Both the position numbers and the translations under genes were made by a program. Below the pieces are notes generated by a model. That model was given only the letters and a program-made list of their open reading frames with translations. It was not told where the DNA came from and did no database searches. This document shows positions 8,613 to 16,571 of a stretch of 64,000 bases of DNA, piece by piece. Position 1 is the first letter of the stretch. Every line of letters begins with the position of its first letter. Origin of the DNA: an uncultured Gammaproteobacteria bacterium (GTDB taxonomy: Bacteria > Pseudomonadota > Gammaproteobacteria > HK1); the NCBI GenBank assembly GCA_958295835.1, contig OY282378.1:1567001-1631000 (forward strand). The letters run 5' to 3'.

Positions 8613-9683
8613 TCAGCCTCGCAGGGTCACGCCGAGGCCGGGCTCATCGAGGGTGCGCATCACGCCGTCCTCGATGATGAAACCGCCATCGGCCACGTCA
8701 CGGGCGAGGTCGAGGCTCCCGTCGAGGTCGAGGTAGCGCGTCGCCGGGGAGGAGAAGGCGGCGTGGAGCGCGGCGGAGATGCTCACCACGCTCTCGTCCA
8801 TGCAGCCCCACATGAGATCGACTCCAGCGGTCTCGGCGATCGAGGCGATGCGCTTCGCCGCGTGGACCCCGCCGCACTTCATCAGCTTGATGTTGAAGAT
8901 CCCGCATGCCCGGGGCGGCTGCACGAGCGCCAGCGCGTCGGAATCGTCGAGAAGTGTCTCATCCGCCGCGAGCCGGTTCTTGACCGCATCGGGCAGGGCG
9001 CGCATGGCATCGACATCTTCGGCCTTCATCGGCTGCTCCAGGAACTCGATGCCGAGCTCCCCGGTCTCCTCGATGAAGCGCGAGACTTCGTCGGCGGAAT
9101 AGCCCTGGTTCGGATCGACCCGAATCACGATCGCCTCGCCGGTGAAGTCCCGCAACCCCCGGAGCCGCTCGAGGTCGTCGTCGAGCGAGTGGCCGAGCTT
9201 GACCTTGAGCACCTTGAATCCGCGCCGGAGATACTCGCCGGCCTCCTCGACGGTGGCCCCGGCGTCCTTGATTCCGATGGTGATCGACGTCGGCAGCGCC
9301 GCGTGGGCGCGTCCGAGAGCGTCGGCGAGCGGCAAGCCCAGCAGCTTCGCCCAGAGATCGTGCAGGGCGACGTCGACGGCGGCGCGTGCGGCCGGCGCAC
9401 CGGGGAAGCGCTCGCGGAGCTCCCGGCACAGCGGGGCCAGCTCGTGGACGCTGCGACCGACGAGCCATTGCAGCGCCGGCTCGGCGAGCGCTGCATCGCA
9501 TGCATCCCAGGTCTCGCCGGTCACGAACCGCTCCGGCGAGGCGCAACCAAGTCCGACCGAGCCGTCGTCGGTCTCGATTCGGACGATGCCGTTGCGCACC
9601 GAATCAACGGTCCGAAACGCGATCGCGTACGGTCGGGAGAGCTCGAAGTGCTCGATCCAGGTACTGATGCGGCGGATTTTCAT
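8613..9683 (-). CDS. Dipeptide epimerase (L-Ala-D/L-Glu epimerase type, enolase superfamily)
   Basis: 356-residue member of the muconate-lactonizing subgroup of the enolase superfamily. The catalytic KxK is in VLKVKLG (K160, K162), metal ligands are D190 (RVDPNQG), E216 (FLEQPM) and D241 (AADET), and the second catalytic lysine is K266 in IFNIKLMK. The MWGCMDES segment near residue 310 resembles the substrate-specificity loop of dipeptide epimerases. These enzymes interconvert L-Ala-D-Glu and L-Ala-L-Glu during murein peptide recycling, or act on other dipeptides. It lies convergent to no obvious partner and is followed leftwards by the defence island. Exact dipeptide specificity cannot be read from sequence. 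Confidence 0.88.
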   Translation of the reverse strand: MKIRRISTWIEHFELSRPYAIAFRTVDSVRNGIVRIETDDGSVGLGCASPERFVTGETWDACDAALAEPALQWLVGRSVHELAPLCRELRERFPGAPAARAAVDVALHDLWAKLLGLPLADALGRAHAALPTSITIGIKDAGATVEEAGEYLRRGFKVLKVKLGHSLDDDLERLRGLRDFTGEAIVIRVDPNQGYSADEVSRFIEETGELGIEFLEQPMKAEDVDAMRALPDAVKNRLAADETLLDDSDALALVQPPRACGIFNIKLMKCGGVHAAKRIASIAETAGVDLMWGCMDESVVSISAALHAAFSSPATRYLDLDGSLDLARDVADGGFIIEDGVMRTLDEPGLGVTLRG

Positions 9684-9748
9684 GAACGCTTCCTGGTGCG
9701 GTGGGCGGGTGGTGGAAGATGAACGGGGTTGGCGGAGACCGGTGTCGG

Positions 9749-10855
9749 CTATCGTCGCGGCATCCCGGCCAGCTCTTCGTAGAGCCGGATCGTGGACGAT
9801 TGCATCGCATCCAGCGAATAGGCGTCGCTCCTTGGTACCGGCGGAGGATTGTCGAGAAAATGCGAGATTCTTTCCCTGAGCGCCCTGGTGTCGCCGACGG
9901 CCACGCGCCCTGATGGAAAGATGTCGGAGAGCACCTCGCCGACACCGCCATGGTCGAAGCCGGCCACCGGGATGCCGAGCCGGAGCGCCTCCAGCACGGT
10001 GCGGCCAAAGGATTCAGGGTGCGTCGATGTCGAGACGACCAGAGCCGAGCTCGCGATGATCTCGCGCACGTCATGACGAGGCCCCAGGAACGACACCGGC
10101 GCGTCGAGACGGGTAGCGAGCTTCTTCAGCGCCGCCATGCGACGTGGCCGGCCCGCACCCACGATGAGGCCGTGTGCGCTCCGGTACGTCGTTTTCAGTC
10201 CGGCGAGCACCTCGATGAACGCCTCGTGACCCTTCAGTCGAGTGACGCGACCAGGGAGGACGATCAGCCGCTTTCCTGCCAGGAAGGGGTGGTCGCGTCT
10301 CCACCGCGCTCGCCAATTCGCATCGGGAACGTGGCCGTAGGGGAACTCCTCCGCGTCCACCCCGCGCGGAATGATCCTGACCTTCGCTCGCGGGCATCCC
10401 GGGTATGCACGAGAGATATGCTCCGCCACCGCACGAGAGACGGCAATCACGCGCTCGCCGTATGTCATCACCTCGCTGTAGCGCGACACCGAGTACATTC
10501 CGTGGACCGTGGTGACGAATCGCGGCCGCACCGCCGGAGACATCCGCCGCCACGCGAGCCAGCCGATCCAGGCCGGCACGCGTGAGCGTGCATGGATGAC
10601 GTCGATCTTTCGAGTGCGCGCCAGCGCACCGACCTTGGCGATGAATCGCAGGGTCAGCGGGGATTTCGCCCCAATCCTCCATTCGATGTGCTCGCTGCCT
10701 TCGCGAACCAGGCGTTCCACGAGTCGTCCGCCGTCGGAGATGACGATTGAACGGTGTCCCGCCGCAACGATCGCGCGCGCAATCTCGAGCGTGCCGCGTT
10801 CGACCCCACCCAAATCGAGCGCCGGAAGCAACTGCACGATGGCCAGTCGAGTCAT
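9749..10855 (-). CDS. Glycosyltransferase family 4 (GT-B fold)
   Basis: 368 residues from ATG 10855. The N-terminus has the LDLGGVERGTLEIA motif of GT4 acceptor domains, the middle VLPGRVTRLKGHEAFIE begins the nucleotide-sugar domain, and SSTHPESFGRTVLEAL supplies the E-x7-E donor-binding motif. The protein is expected to be a retaining sugar transferase at the cytoplasmic face. It starts 26 bases after the msbA stop and shares its direction, which fits a role in lipopolysaccharide core or another surface glycan. Donor and acceptor are unknown. Confidence 0.88.
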   Translation of the reverse strand: MTRLAIVQLLPALDLGGVERGTLEIARAIVAAGHRSIVISDGGRLVERLVREGSEHIEWRIGAKSPLTLRFIAKVGALARTRKIDVIHARSRVPAWIGWLAWRRMSPAVRPRFVTTVHGMYSVSRYSEVMTYGERVIAVSRAVAEHISRAYPGCPRAKVRIIPRGVDAEEFPYGHVPDANWRARWRRDHPFLAGKRLIVLPGRVTRLKGHEAFIEVLAGLKTTYRSAHGLIVGAGRPRRMAALKKLATRLDAPVSFLGPRHDVREIIASSALVVSTSTHPESFGRTVLEALRLGIPVAGFDHGGVGEVLSDIFPSGRVAVGDTRALRERISHFLDNPPPVPRSDAYSLDAMQSSTIRLYEELAGMPRR

Positions 10856-10881
10856 GGAACGGTCGTTCGGCCACAAGCAGC

Positions 10882-12657
10882 TTATTGATGAATCGTCCGC
10901 GGGGTGATCCGTTCGCGGCGAAAGAACTGGAACCGATGCAGCCCGGCGTACAGCCCGTTGCGTTCAAGCAGCTCGGCGTGGGTGCCGGTGTCCACGACAC
11001 GCCCCCGGTCCATCACGATGATCCGGTCGGCCCCTTCGATCGTCGACAGCCGGTGCGCGATGACGAGCGTGGTTCGTCCCGCGCGCAACGTCTCCACCGC
11101 TTCCTGGATGTGCCGTTCGGACTCGCTGTCGAGCGACGACGTCGCCTCGTCGAGGATCAACACCGGCGCATCCTTCAACACCGCCCGGGCGATCGCGAGC
11201 CGCTGGCGCTGGCCGCCCGAGAGCTTCACGCCGCGCTCGCCGATGAGCGTGTCCAGTCCGTGGGGCATCGCGTCGATGAACTCCAGGGCGTGCGCGGTAC
11301 GCGCCGCGGCGGTGATCGCCTCGCGCGGTGCGCCGGCGGTGGCGCCATAGGCGATGTTCGCCGCCACCGTATCGTCGAAGAGGACGATGTCCTGGCTGAC
11401 GAGCGCGACGTTGGCGCGCAACGACTCCAGCGCGAGGTCGCGCAGATCGATGCCGTCGAGCCTGACCTGGCCGATCCCGGGGTCGTGGAACCGCGGGATC
11501 AGACCGGCGATCGTCGTCTTGCCGCTTCCGGAAGGCCCGACGAGGGCCACCGTCTCTCCCGGCTCGATGGTGATCGACACCGAATCGAGCACCGGCCGGC
11601 CCTCTGGGTGATAACGGAACGTGATCGCATCGAGCTCCAGCCGACCCCTGGCCCGCGGTATCCGAACCGAGCCGGTATCGGCCTCGACCGGCGAGTCGAT
11701 CAGGGCGAAGACGCTGGTGGCGGCCGCGATGCCTTTCTGCACCGTGGCGTTGACGCTGGTCAGCCGCTTGAGCGGAGAGAACAGCAGCGCCATCGCGGTG
11801 AAGAAGCTCACGAAGTCGCTGATGGTGATCGCGCCGCTCTCGAATCGCCATGCGGAGAGAAGCAGGATGATCGCGAGCGCGAACGCCGTGATCATCTGCG
11901 CGATCGGCGCCGTCGCCGCCGCTGCCGAGGCGAACTTGACCTGAAACCGCCTTGCGCGGTTGGCCGCATCCGCGAATCGCCGCGTTTCATACGCCTGGCC
12001 AGAGAAGACCTTGACCACCTTGTGGCCTTCGATGCCCTCCTGCAAGACGTGGGTGACGTCGCCCATCGTGCGTTGCAGCCCGTGCGACATCCGCCGCAGC
12101 CGCCGGCTGAAATAGACGACGACGGCGATGACCGCGGGAGCGGTGGCCAGGGCGATGAAGGTGAGCTTCCAGTCGAGCCACAGCATCCAGCCGAGCAGGC
12201 CGATCGCGGCGACGGAATCGCGCACCATCGCGGTCACCGCGTGGGTCGCGGCATCCGCGACCTGCTGTGCGTCGAACGTGACCTTGGAGATGAGCGTTCC
12301 GGACGCGACGTTGTCGTACGCCGGCGCCGGGATGCGCATCAGCCGGTCGAACATGTGCCGGCGGAGGTCCTGGACGAGCCGCGCCGCGACCGATTCGAGC
12401 GCGAAGGTGGAGAGGAAGGACGACAGTCCGCGGATGAAGAAAAGCCCGAGGAAGAGCGCCGCGTAGAGGGGCACGGTGTCGGGCGTCTGCCGCTCGAAGC
12501 TGCCCACGACCCTCTCCAGGATCGCGGGGATCGCCGGCTCGGTGAGACCGAGCACGATCATCGCGGCAACCCCGAGCGCGAACGTCCGCCGGTACGGCAC
12601 GACGTGGTGCAGCAGCCGCGGGTAGATCGCCTTGCTATGGCCGGACACGTCCACCAT
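10882..12657 (-). CDS. msbA: Lipid A export ABC transporter ATP-binding/permease protein MsbA
   Basis: 591-residue fused half-transporter. Residues 20-310 contain six hydrophobic segments of a type I ABC exporter; the nucleotide-binding domain has Walker A GPSGSGKT (374-381), signature LSGGQRQ (479-485) and Walker B VLILDEATSSLD (499-510). Length and order match MsbA, which flips lipid A-core across the inner membrane as a homodimer. The following glycosyltransferase gene and the zinc-finger gene upstream fit an envelope-biogenesis cluster. Other ABCB-type multidrug exporters share this architecture, but the neighbourhood favours MsbA. Confidence 0.9.
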   Translation of the reverse strand: MVDVSGHSKAIYPRLLHHVVPYRRTFALGVAAMIVLGLTEPAIPAILERVVGSFERQTPDTVPLYAALFLGLFFIRGLSSFLSTFALESVAARLVQDLRRHMFDRLMRIPAPAYDNVASGTLISKVTFDAQQVADAATHAVTAMVRDSVAAIGLLGWMLWLDWKLTFIALATAPAVIAVVVYFSRRLRRMSHGLQRTMGDVTHVLQEGIEGHKVVKVFSGQAYETRRFADAANRARRFQVKFASAAAATAPIAQMITAFALAIILLLSAWRFESGAITISDFVSFFTAMALLFSPLKRLTSVNATVQKGIAAATSVFALIDSPVEADTGSVRIPRARGRLELDAITFRYHPEGRPVLDSVSITIEPGETVALVGPSGSGKTTIAGLIPRFHDPGIGQVRLDGIDLRDLALESLRANVALVSQDIVLFDDTVAANIAYGATAGAPREAITAAARTAHALEFIDAMPHGLDTLIGERGVKLSGGQRQRLAIARAVLKDAPVLILDEATSSLDSESERHIQEAVETLRAGRTTLVIAHRLSTIEGADRIIVMDRGRVVDTGTHAELLERNGLYAGLHRFQFFRRERITPRTIHQ

Positions 12658-12750
12658 TCGCCACGCCCGGCGTGGAGGAACGTGCCCCCGCGGCGCCGGG
12701 GACGTCGTCGTGCATCCGGCCCTGGCGCCTGCCCGCCCGCCCGCGTGGCG

Positions 12751-12960
12751 TCACCCGCCCTCCAGCACGTAGTCCGCCCCGCAGTACGGGCACTTCACCG
12801 CGCCCTTGTCCTCGATCGGGAGATAGACCTTCGGATGCGAGTTCCACAGGGACATGCCCGGCATGGGGCAGCTCAACGGCAGGTCGGCCCGGGTGACCGC
12901 GTATCGATTCTCCGCATTGGGCTCGACGAGGCCACTTGCGCCGGTGGTACGCTGTTTCAA
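12751..12960 (-). CDS. CHCC zinc-finger domain protein (NDUFS6-like)
   Basis: 69-residue protein with the family hallmark LSCPMPGMSLWNSHPKVYLP followed by VKCPYCGADYVL. The conserved Cys, His and paired Cys (C31, H42, C57, C60 approximately) form one zinc site related to the mitochondrial complex I subunit NDUFS6. The family is short and widespread in proteobacteria, commonly beside lipopolysaccharide and branched-chain amino acid genes. Its biochemical role in bacteria is not established. ATG 12960 gives the full-length family product; the gene lies about 90 bases upstream of msbA in the same direction. Confidence 0.9.
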   Translation of the reverse strand: MKQRTTGASGLVEPNAENRYAVTRADLPLSCPMPGMSLWNSHPKVYLPIEDKGAVKCPYCGADYVLEGG

Positions 12961-13166
12961 GACATGCCCTTCCGCATGACCATCGTTGGCAACTCCGGCT
13001 GGAGATTATAGGGGAGGCAACACAATCCCGGTCGCCGAGACGGCATCACGGCGCCATCAGCCGGTTCCGGACGCCACCGGACGAGATGCTGCCGCACCTT
13101 GGCGCCTCGGCGGTGTGGATCGGGCGAAGTACACTCCACGGCATCCGCGTCCAGGCAGGGATCGAG

Positions 13167-13436
13167 ATGTACTTGCTCGACACGCACGCCACCATTCGTG
13201 ATCTCGAAGCCGCGGGCTTCGAATCGAAGCAGGCTGAAGCCATCGTCTCGGCGATCGGCCGTGCCGATGAGCAGGTTGCGACGAAGGCCGATGTGGCCCG
13301 GCTCGATACGAGCATCGGCTCGATGAGGTCCGAAATCGGCTCGATAAGGCCCGAAGTCGCGACGTTGCGATGGGCAGTCGGGCTCAATGCCGCCGTCACC
13401 TTCGCCATCGCCCTTCGCGTGTTCGATCTCGTCTGA
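13167..13436 (+). CDS. Small coiled-coil protein with C-terminal membrane segment (DUF1640-like)
   Basis: 89 residues from ATG 13167. The protein begins MYLLDTHATIRDLEAAGF, has a basic/acidic stretch FESKQAEAIVSAI, then a heptad-like region (VARLDTSIGSMRSEIGS) and ends in a hydrophobic helix (LRWAVGLNAAVTFAIALRV). This plan, an N-terminal helical hairpin followed by coiled coil and membrane anchor, is that of DUF1640/CCDC90-like small proteins. A longer in-frame start at 12936 would overlap the zinc-finger gene and is unlikely. It is convergent with glnE. Function unknown. Confidence 0.7.
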   Translation: MYLLDTHATIRDLEAAGFESKQAEAIVSAIGRADEQVATKADVARLDTSIGSMRSEIGSIRPEVATLRWAVGLNAAVTFAIALRVFDLV

Positions 13437-13465
13437 CCCGACCTCACCGCGACCGGGGTCATGCA

Positions 13466-16399
13466 TCAAGGCCCCATCAGCCGGTTCCAGACCGCGATCA
13501 CCGCTTCGCGGATCTCCACGAACTCGCCATCGCCGACCACTCCTTCGGACTCCTGCAGCGAGAGCTCGTGGATGCGCCCCCGATAGGCGCGGTAGGCGTC
13601 CGCGAGCAGGGTGACGTCCTTGTCCGGCATCAGGCCGGCCCGCCCGAATCCATCGAGCAGGCGGATGTTGTCGGTGAAATCGAGGTCCGCGCCGAGCCGC
13701 GACGCCCAGCGCAACGTGCCGTACTGCACCATGAACTCGATGTCCGCGACCCCGCCCGGATCCTGTTTCAGATCGAAACGATCGGAGCGGCGCGAGCCGA
13801 GCTCGATACGCATGCGCTCGCGCATGGTCCGCACGTCTTCGCGGAGCGCATCGCCGTCCCGGCCGCGGAGCAGGATGTCCCGGCGCAGGCGCGCGAAGCG
13901 CTGCCCCAGCGCCGGGTCGCCGGCCACCGCGCGGGCTCTCACCAGCGCCTGCTGCTCCCAGGTCCACGCCTTGTCCCGCAGATATTCGCCGAGGCCGTCG
14001 AGGGTGTTGACCAACACCCCCTTCGAGCCGTCCGGGCGCAGTCTCGGGTCCACCTCGTAGAGCGCGCCCTGAGGCGTCATGGTGGTCAGAATGTGGATGA
14101 GCCGCTGGGTGAGGCGGGCGTAGAAGGTGGTGAGATCGATGGGTTTCGGGCCGGTGGTCGCAGCGCCCGCGTCGTCGTCATGCACGAAGACGAGGTCGAG
14201 ATCGGAGCCGTAGCCGAGCTCGATACCGCCGAGCTTTCCGTAGGCGATGATCGCGTAGGGAGGGAACGCGGCGTCCCTCGGCATGGACGCCGGCCGGCCG
14301 TGGCGGGTAGTGATGTCCCGCCATGCGATCGCAAGCGCCGCGCGCAGCACCGCCTCCGCGATCTCCGTGAGGTGATCGCTGACCACCATCAGCGGGATCC
14401 GGCGCGATACGTCCGCCGCGGCCACCCGCAGGACGTTGGCCTGCTTCGACTGGCGCAGGCAGTCCATCTCGAGCTCGCGGTCCGGATCGTCGATGGCGGT
14501 GAGGCGCTCGGCGATGTCCCGATCGAGATCATCGGGCCCAAGCGGTTCGTAGAGGGTGCGCGGATCGAGCAGCTCGTCGAACAGCACCGGGTGCCGGCCC
14601 AGCAGCCGGGCGATCCAGGGGCTCGCCGCGCAGAGCTGCACGAATTGCGACAGCGCGACGGGGCGCTCCGCGAGCAACGCGAGGTAGACGCTGCGTTTCG
14701 CGACCGACTCGACCACCGCCATCACCCGCTCCAGCGTCTGCGTCGCATTGCTTCGCACTGCGACGGTCGCGTTGCCCTGCACCGCGATCGCGCGGAGCAG
14801 ATCGGGCATGAGGCGTGCCAGCCTCTCGTGCCCGAGCGCATCGGGCATCTTGAGCGCGATGGTGTCCCGGTAACGTACGATGATCGACCACGCCTCGGGG
14901 GCGGCGGCGAATCCCGCGTCTTCGAGCACGGCCACGCCGGTCGATTCGTCGGTGGAGGCGGCGAGCACGATGCGGAGCGGATCGCCCATGGCGGCGGCAT
15001 CGGTCTCGCGTTCTTCGCCGAACACCTGCGCGAACTGCTCGTCCACATTACGGCGATGACGGTCGAGCCGCTCGCAGAACGCTTCCCAGCTCGCGTAGCC
15101 CATGCCCGCCGCGATTCGGGCGCGGCCCGCCTCGTCCAGCGGAAGCATGTGCTCCTGTCGGTCGTCGGCCTGTTGCAGGCGATGCTCGGCGGTGCGCAGA
15201 AACCGGTACGCGGCGCCCAGCGACTCGACCGCATGGGCCGGGAGCAGAGCGAGCTCGCCGAGACGCGCGAGCACCGTCAGCAGGCGCCGGTAGCGGAGTG
15301 CGGGGGTTCGCCCGCCCCGTACCATCTGGAACGCCTGCGCGGTGAACTCGACCTCCCGGATCCCCCCGGGACCGTGCTTCACGCTGTGCTCCATGCCCTT
15401 GCGGGCGACCTCCTGCTCCATCACCACCTTCAGCGAGCGCAGCGACTGGAGGGTGCCGAAGTCGATGTAACGCCGGTAGACGAACGGACGCAGGCGCTCG
15501 AGCAGCTCGGCCGCCAGCACCATGTCCCCGCTGACCGCGCGCGCTCGAATAAGTGCATAGCGCTCCCAGTCGCGGCCGTGGGTCTGGTAGTACTCCTCCA
15601 GCGCATCGAAGCTGAGCACGAGCGGGCCCTGGGTCCCGAACGGACGCAGCCGCAGGTCGACGCGGTAGACGAATCCGTCCGCGGTCGGCTCGCCGAGCAC
15701 CTTCACCAGCTTGCGCCCGAGCTGGAGAAAGAAGCGATCGTTGTCCACGCTGCGCCGGCCGCCCTCGGTCTGTCCGTTCTCGGGGAAGGTGAAGATGAGG
15801 TCGATGTCGGAGGAGAAGTTCAGCTCGTTCGCGCCCAGCTTGCCCAACGCCAGGACGACGAGTTGCTGGGGCTCCCCGGTGTGCCCGATGGGGGTCCCGA
15901 GGTCCGCACGCTGCCACTCGTGAAGCCGGTCGACGCTCGCCGCGATGATCGCGTCCGCCAGATCCGAGGTGTCGCGCACGGTCTCTTCGAAATCGGCGAG
16001 GCCGCCGATGTCGCGCCATGCGATCCGTACCATCTCGCGGCGCCGCAGCTTCCGCAGATCCACCATCAGGCCGTCGATCGACCTGGCCGCGGCGGCGACC
16101 CGCTCGGCCCTCTCCAGCATCGACAGCCGGCCGCGGGCACCGGCCACGGACGCGGGATACGGCGCTCCGAGATCGCCGCTGGAGACGAGATCCGAAAGCA
16201 TCGACGGATGCCGCTCGCAGCTCGAGAAGACGAAATCGGAGCAGGCGAGCACCCGGGCTGCGTCGCCGGGCAACGCATCGGGATCGAGCGCATCGGTGCC
16301 CGATGCGAGCGCGCCGATCCGTTCGCGGGCGGTCGCCGCCAGAGGGCCGGGCAGCGGCGCATCGCCGCGCCAATCCGGGTAGATTCGGCTCATGCTCAT
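13466..16399 (-). CDS. glnE: Bifunctional glutamine synthetase adenylyltransferase/deadenylase GlnE
   Basis: 977 residues from ATG 16399 (a second ATG two codons later is equally possible). Two nucleotidyltransferase domains are visible: the N-terminal deadenylase half with LGANELNFSSDIDLIFTF and the C-terminal half with KLGGIELGYGSDLDLVFVHD, each giving the GS-x-DxD metal-binding motif. GlnE adds AMP to, and removes it from, glutamine synthetase under PII control, setting nitrogen assimilation. The length is normal for the family (about 950). An apparent 170-residue N-terminal extension in the same frame reads antisense through the metallophosphoesterase gene and is not real. Neighbours give no further regulation. 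Confidence 0.96.
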   Translation of the reverse strand: MSMSRIYPDWRGDAPLPGPLAATARERIGALASGTDALDPDALPGDAARVLACSDFVFSSCERHPSMLSDLVSSGDLGAPYPASVAGARGRLSMLERAERVAAAARSIDGLMVDLRKLRRREMVRIAWRDIGGLADFEETVRDTSDLADAIIAASVDRLHEWQRADLGTPIGHTGEPQQLVVLALGKLGANELNFSSDIDLIFTFPENGQTEGGRRSVDNDRFFLQLGRKLVKVLGEPTADGFVYRVDLRLRPFGTQGPLVLSFDALEEYYQTHGRDWERYALIRARAVSGDMVLAAELLERLRPFVYRRYIDFGTLQSLRSLKVVMEQEVARKGMEHSVKHGPGGIREVEFTAQAFQMVRGGRTPALRYRRLLTVLARLGELALLPAHAVESLGAAYRFLRTAEHRLQQADDRQEHMLPLDEAGRARIAAGMGYASWEAFCERLDRHRRNVDEQFAQVFGEERETDAAAMGDPLRIVLAASTDESTGVAVLEDAGFAAAPEAWSIIVRYRDTIALKMPDALGHERLARLMPDLLRAIAVQGNATVAVRSNATQTLERVMAVVESVAKRSVYLALLAERPVALSQFVQLCAASPWIARLLGRHPVLFDELLDPRTLYEPLGPDDLDRDIAERLTAIDDPDRELEMDCLRQSKQANVLRVAAADVSRRIPLMVVSDHLTEIAEAVLRAALAIAWRDITTRHGRPASMPRDAAFPPYAIIAYGKLGGIELGYGSDLDLVFVHDDDAGAATTGPKPIDLTTFYARLTQRLIHILTTMTPQGALYEVDPRLRPDGSKGVLVNTLDGLGEYLRDKAWTWEQQALVRARAVAGDPALGQRFARLRRDILLRGRDGDALREDVRTMRERMRIELGSRRSDRFDLKQDPGGVADIEFMVQYGTLRWASRLGADLDFTDNIRLLDGFGRAGLMPDKDVTLLADAYRAYRGRIHELSLQESEGVVGDGEFVEIREAVIAVWNRLMGP

Positions 16400-16571
16400 C
16401 AGGCCTTGCGGATTCGTTCGGAGTATAGGGCGCGGGGATGCGGCGTTGCGAGCCACACGCGCCGGTGGGGACCGGCCGCCGTGGTCTTCGCTCATCGAGC
16501 CGTTGGCTGCGTGAACCGGTGGCGGCATGAGTCGGCGCGGCCCTGTATCCTGACCCTTTCGCGGAAATCGC

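Noticed and set aside
10747..13011. 754-codon plus-strand frame across msbA and the glycosyltransferase gene
   Set aside because: It is antisense to both, very rich in Arg, Asp and His, and has no recognisable domain.
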